Shown: piece after piece, positions 22,213-22,278 of the stretch | Layout of the letters: each line of letters begins with the position of its first letter | Numbering within the stretch: the first letter of the stretch is position 1 | From: Chthoniobacterales bacterium | Lineage (GTDB): Bacteria > Verrucomicrobiota > Verrucomicrobiia > Chthoniobacterales > UBA10450 | Direction: 5' to 3' | DNA length: 22,278 nt | Assembly: GCA_013695925.1 (NCBI GenBank) | Contig: JACCZO010000105.1 | Coordinates: 1 to 22,278, forward strand | Translations under genes and position numbers: made by a program | Notes under the pieces: model-generated | The model's database searches: none | Seen by the model: only the letters and a program-made list of their open reading frames with translations | What the model was told of the DNA's origin: nothing

Positions 22213-22278
22213 TTAGGGCGCGGGCGTGCTCGTTGGCACCGCCGGGTCATTCAGCTTGATCCCGAATTTGGTGACAAG
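22213..22278 (-). CDS. 3' end of an unidentified minus-strand gene (partial)
   Basis: From the window edge the minus strand reads 21 codons, LVTKFGIKLNDPAVPTSTPA then P, to a TAA stop at 22213-22215. The Pro/Thr/Ala-rich end looks like a disordered C-terminal tail. The gene converges with lpxA, 3 bp from its stop. The stop codon is part of a near-match of the repeated 9-mer, TCGTTAGGG (22210-22218). The frame is short, so coding status is likely but not secure. Confidence 0.45.
   Translation of the reverse strand, partial: LVTKFGIKLNDPAVPTSTPAP

Larger units (their letters stand above)
2313..22218. repeat. Dispersed 9-mer TCGTTAGGC, 18 exact copies
   Basis: Exact copies reading TCGTTAGGC on the plus strand begin at 2313, 6858, 9460, 10790, 14025, 14211, 14901, 18503, 19882 and 21155. 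Copies on the minus strand (seen as GCCTAACGA) begin at 3853, 5328, 5857, 8827, 12419, 15022, 16597 and 17198. Near-matches that keep GTTAGG begin at 5656, 6256, 12915, 13224, 17838, 20897 and 22210. All exact copies lie in or touch genes. Bases outside the nine show no strong conservation. Confidence 0.93.

Overview
This is a gene-dense chromosomal window of high G+C (roughly 60 percent, judged by eye). It holds about 25 housekeeping and metabolic genes and no transposase, integrase, phage gene, CRISPR array, rRNA or tRNA that I can see. An outer membrane is implied by lpxA and by a PagL-like lipid A deacylase. With the gene set, the gene order (atpB-atpE-atpF, pdxJ-acpS, accB-accC-thiE) and the protein style, this suggests a soil or freshwater member of Verrucomicrobiota, perhaps the Spartobacteria/Chthoniobacterales side. 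That assignment is inference.

Layout. Positions 1-1538 (minus) carry the membrane-sector genes of an F-type ATP synthase (atpB, atpE, start of atpF). Positions 1720-5474 (minus) hold a GT4 glycosyltransferase, the ribosome-assembly GTPase obg and a GlgM-type glycogen synthase. An FGGY sugar kinase runs divergently (5646-7064, plus). Positions 7071-9181 (minus) hold a SirB1-like protein, acpS and pdxJ. Positions 9395-13415 (minus) read as SRPBCC protein, accB, accC, thiE and a PfkB kinase; accC/thiE and pdxJ/acpS overlap by ATGA. Positions 13726-14421 (minus) encode a LolD/MacB-type ATPase whose start codon overlaps that of a divergent RluA-type pseudouridine synthase. Then follow an exported LolA-like protein (minus), pagL-like and Nudix genes (plus), ispE (minus), and a plus-strand run of pyrF, lipM/lplA-like ligase, polyprenyl diphosphate synthase, radC and lpxA. 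The 3' end of an unidentified minus-strand gene reaches the right edge.

The genes cover energy conversion, fatty-acid initiation (accB, accC) and ACP activation (acpS), cofactors (pdxJ, thiE, lipoate), isoprenoids (ispE, polyprenyl synthase), pyrimidines (pyrF), the envelope (lpxA, PagL-like, LolD-like) and glycogen.

Two signals lie on top of this ordinary gene content. First, the 9-mer TCGTTAGGC occurs 18 times exactly, evenly on both strands, inside or touching genes of unrelated function and written through several reading frames with rare codons. This is about one per 1.2 kb against an expectation well below one, and looks like a DNA-uptake-type or other genome-wide signal word. Second, three palindromic elements of about 146-149 bp share one four-hairpin design: short outer hairpins, and inner hairpins with 9-bp stems and 3-base loops. 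They fall into two sequence families, and at two sites they supply the stop codon of the neighbouring gene.
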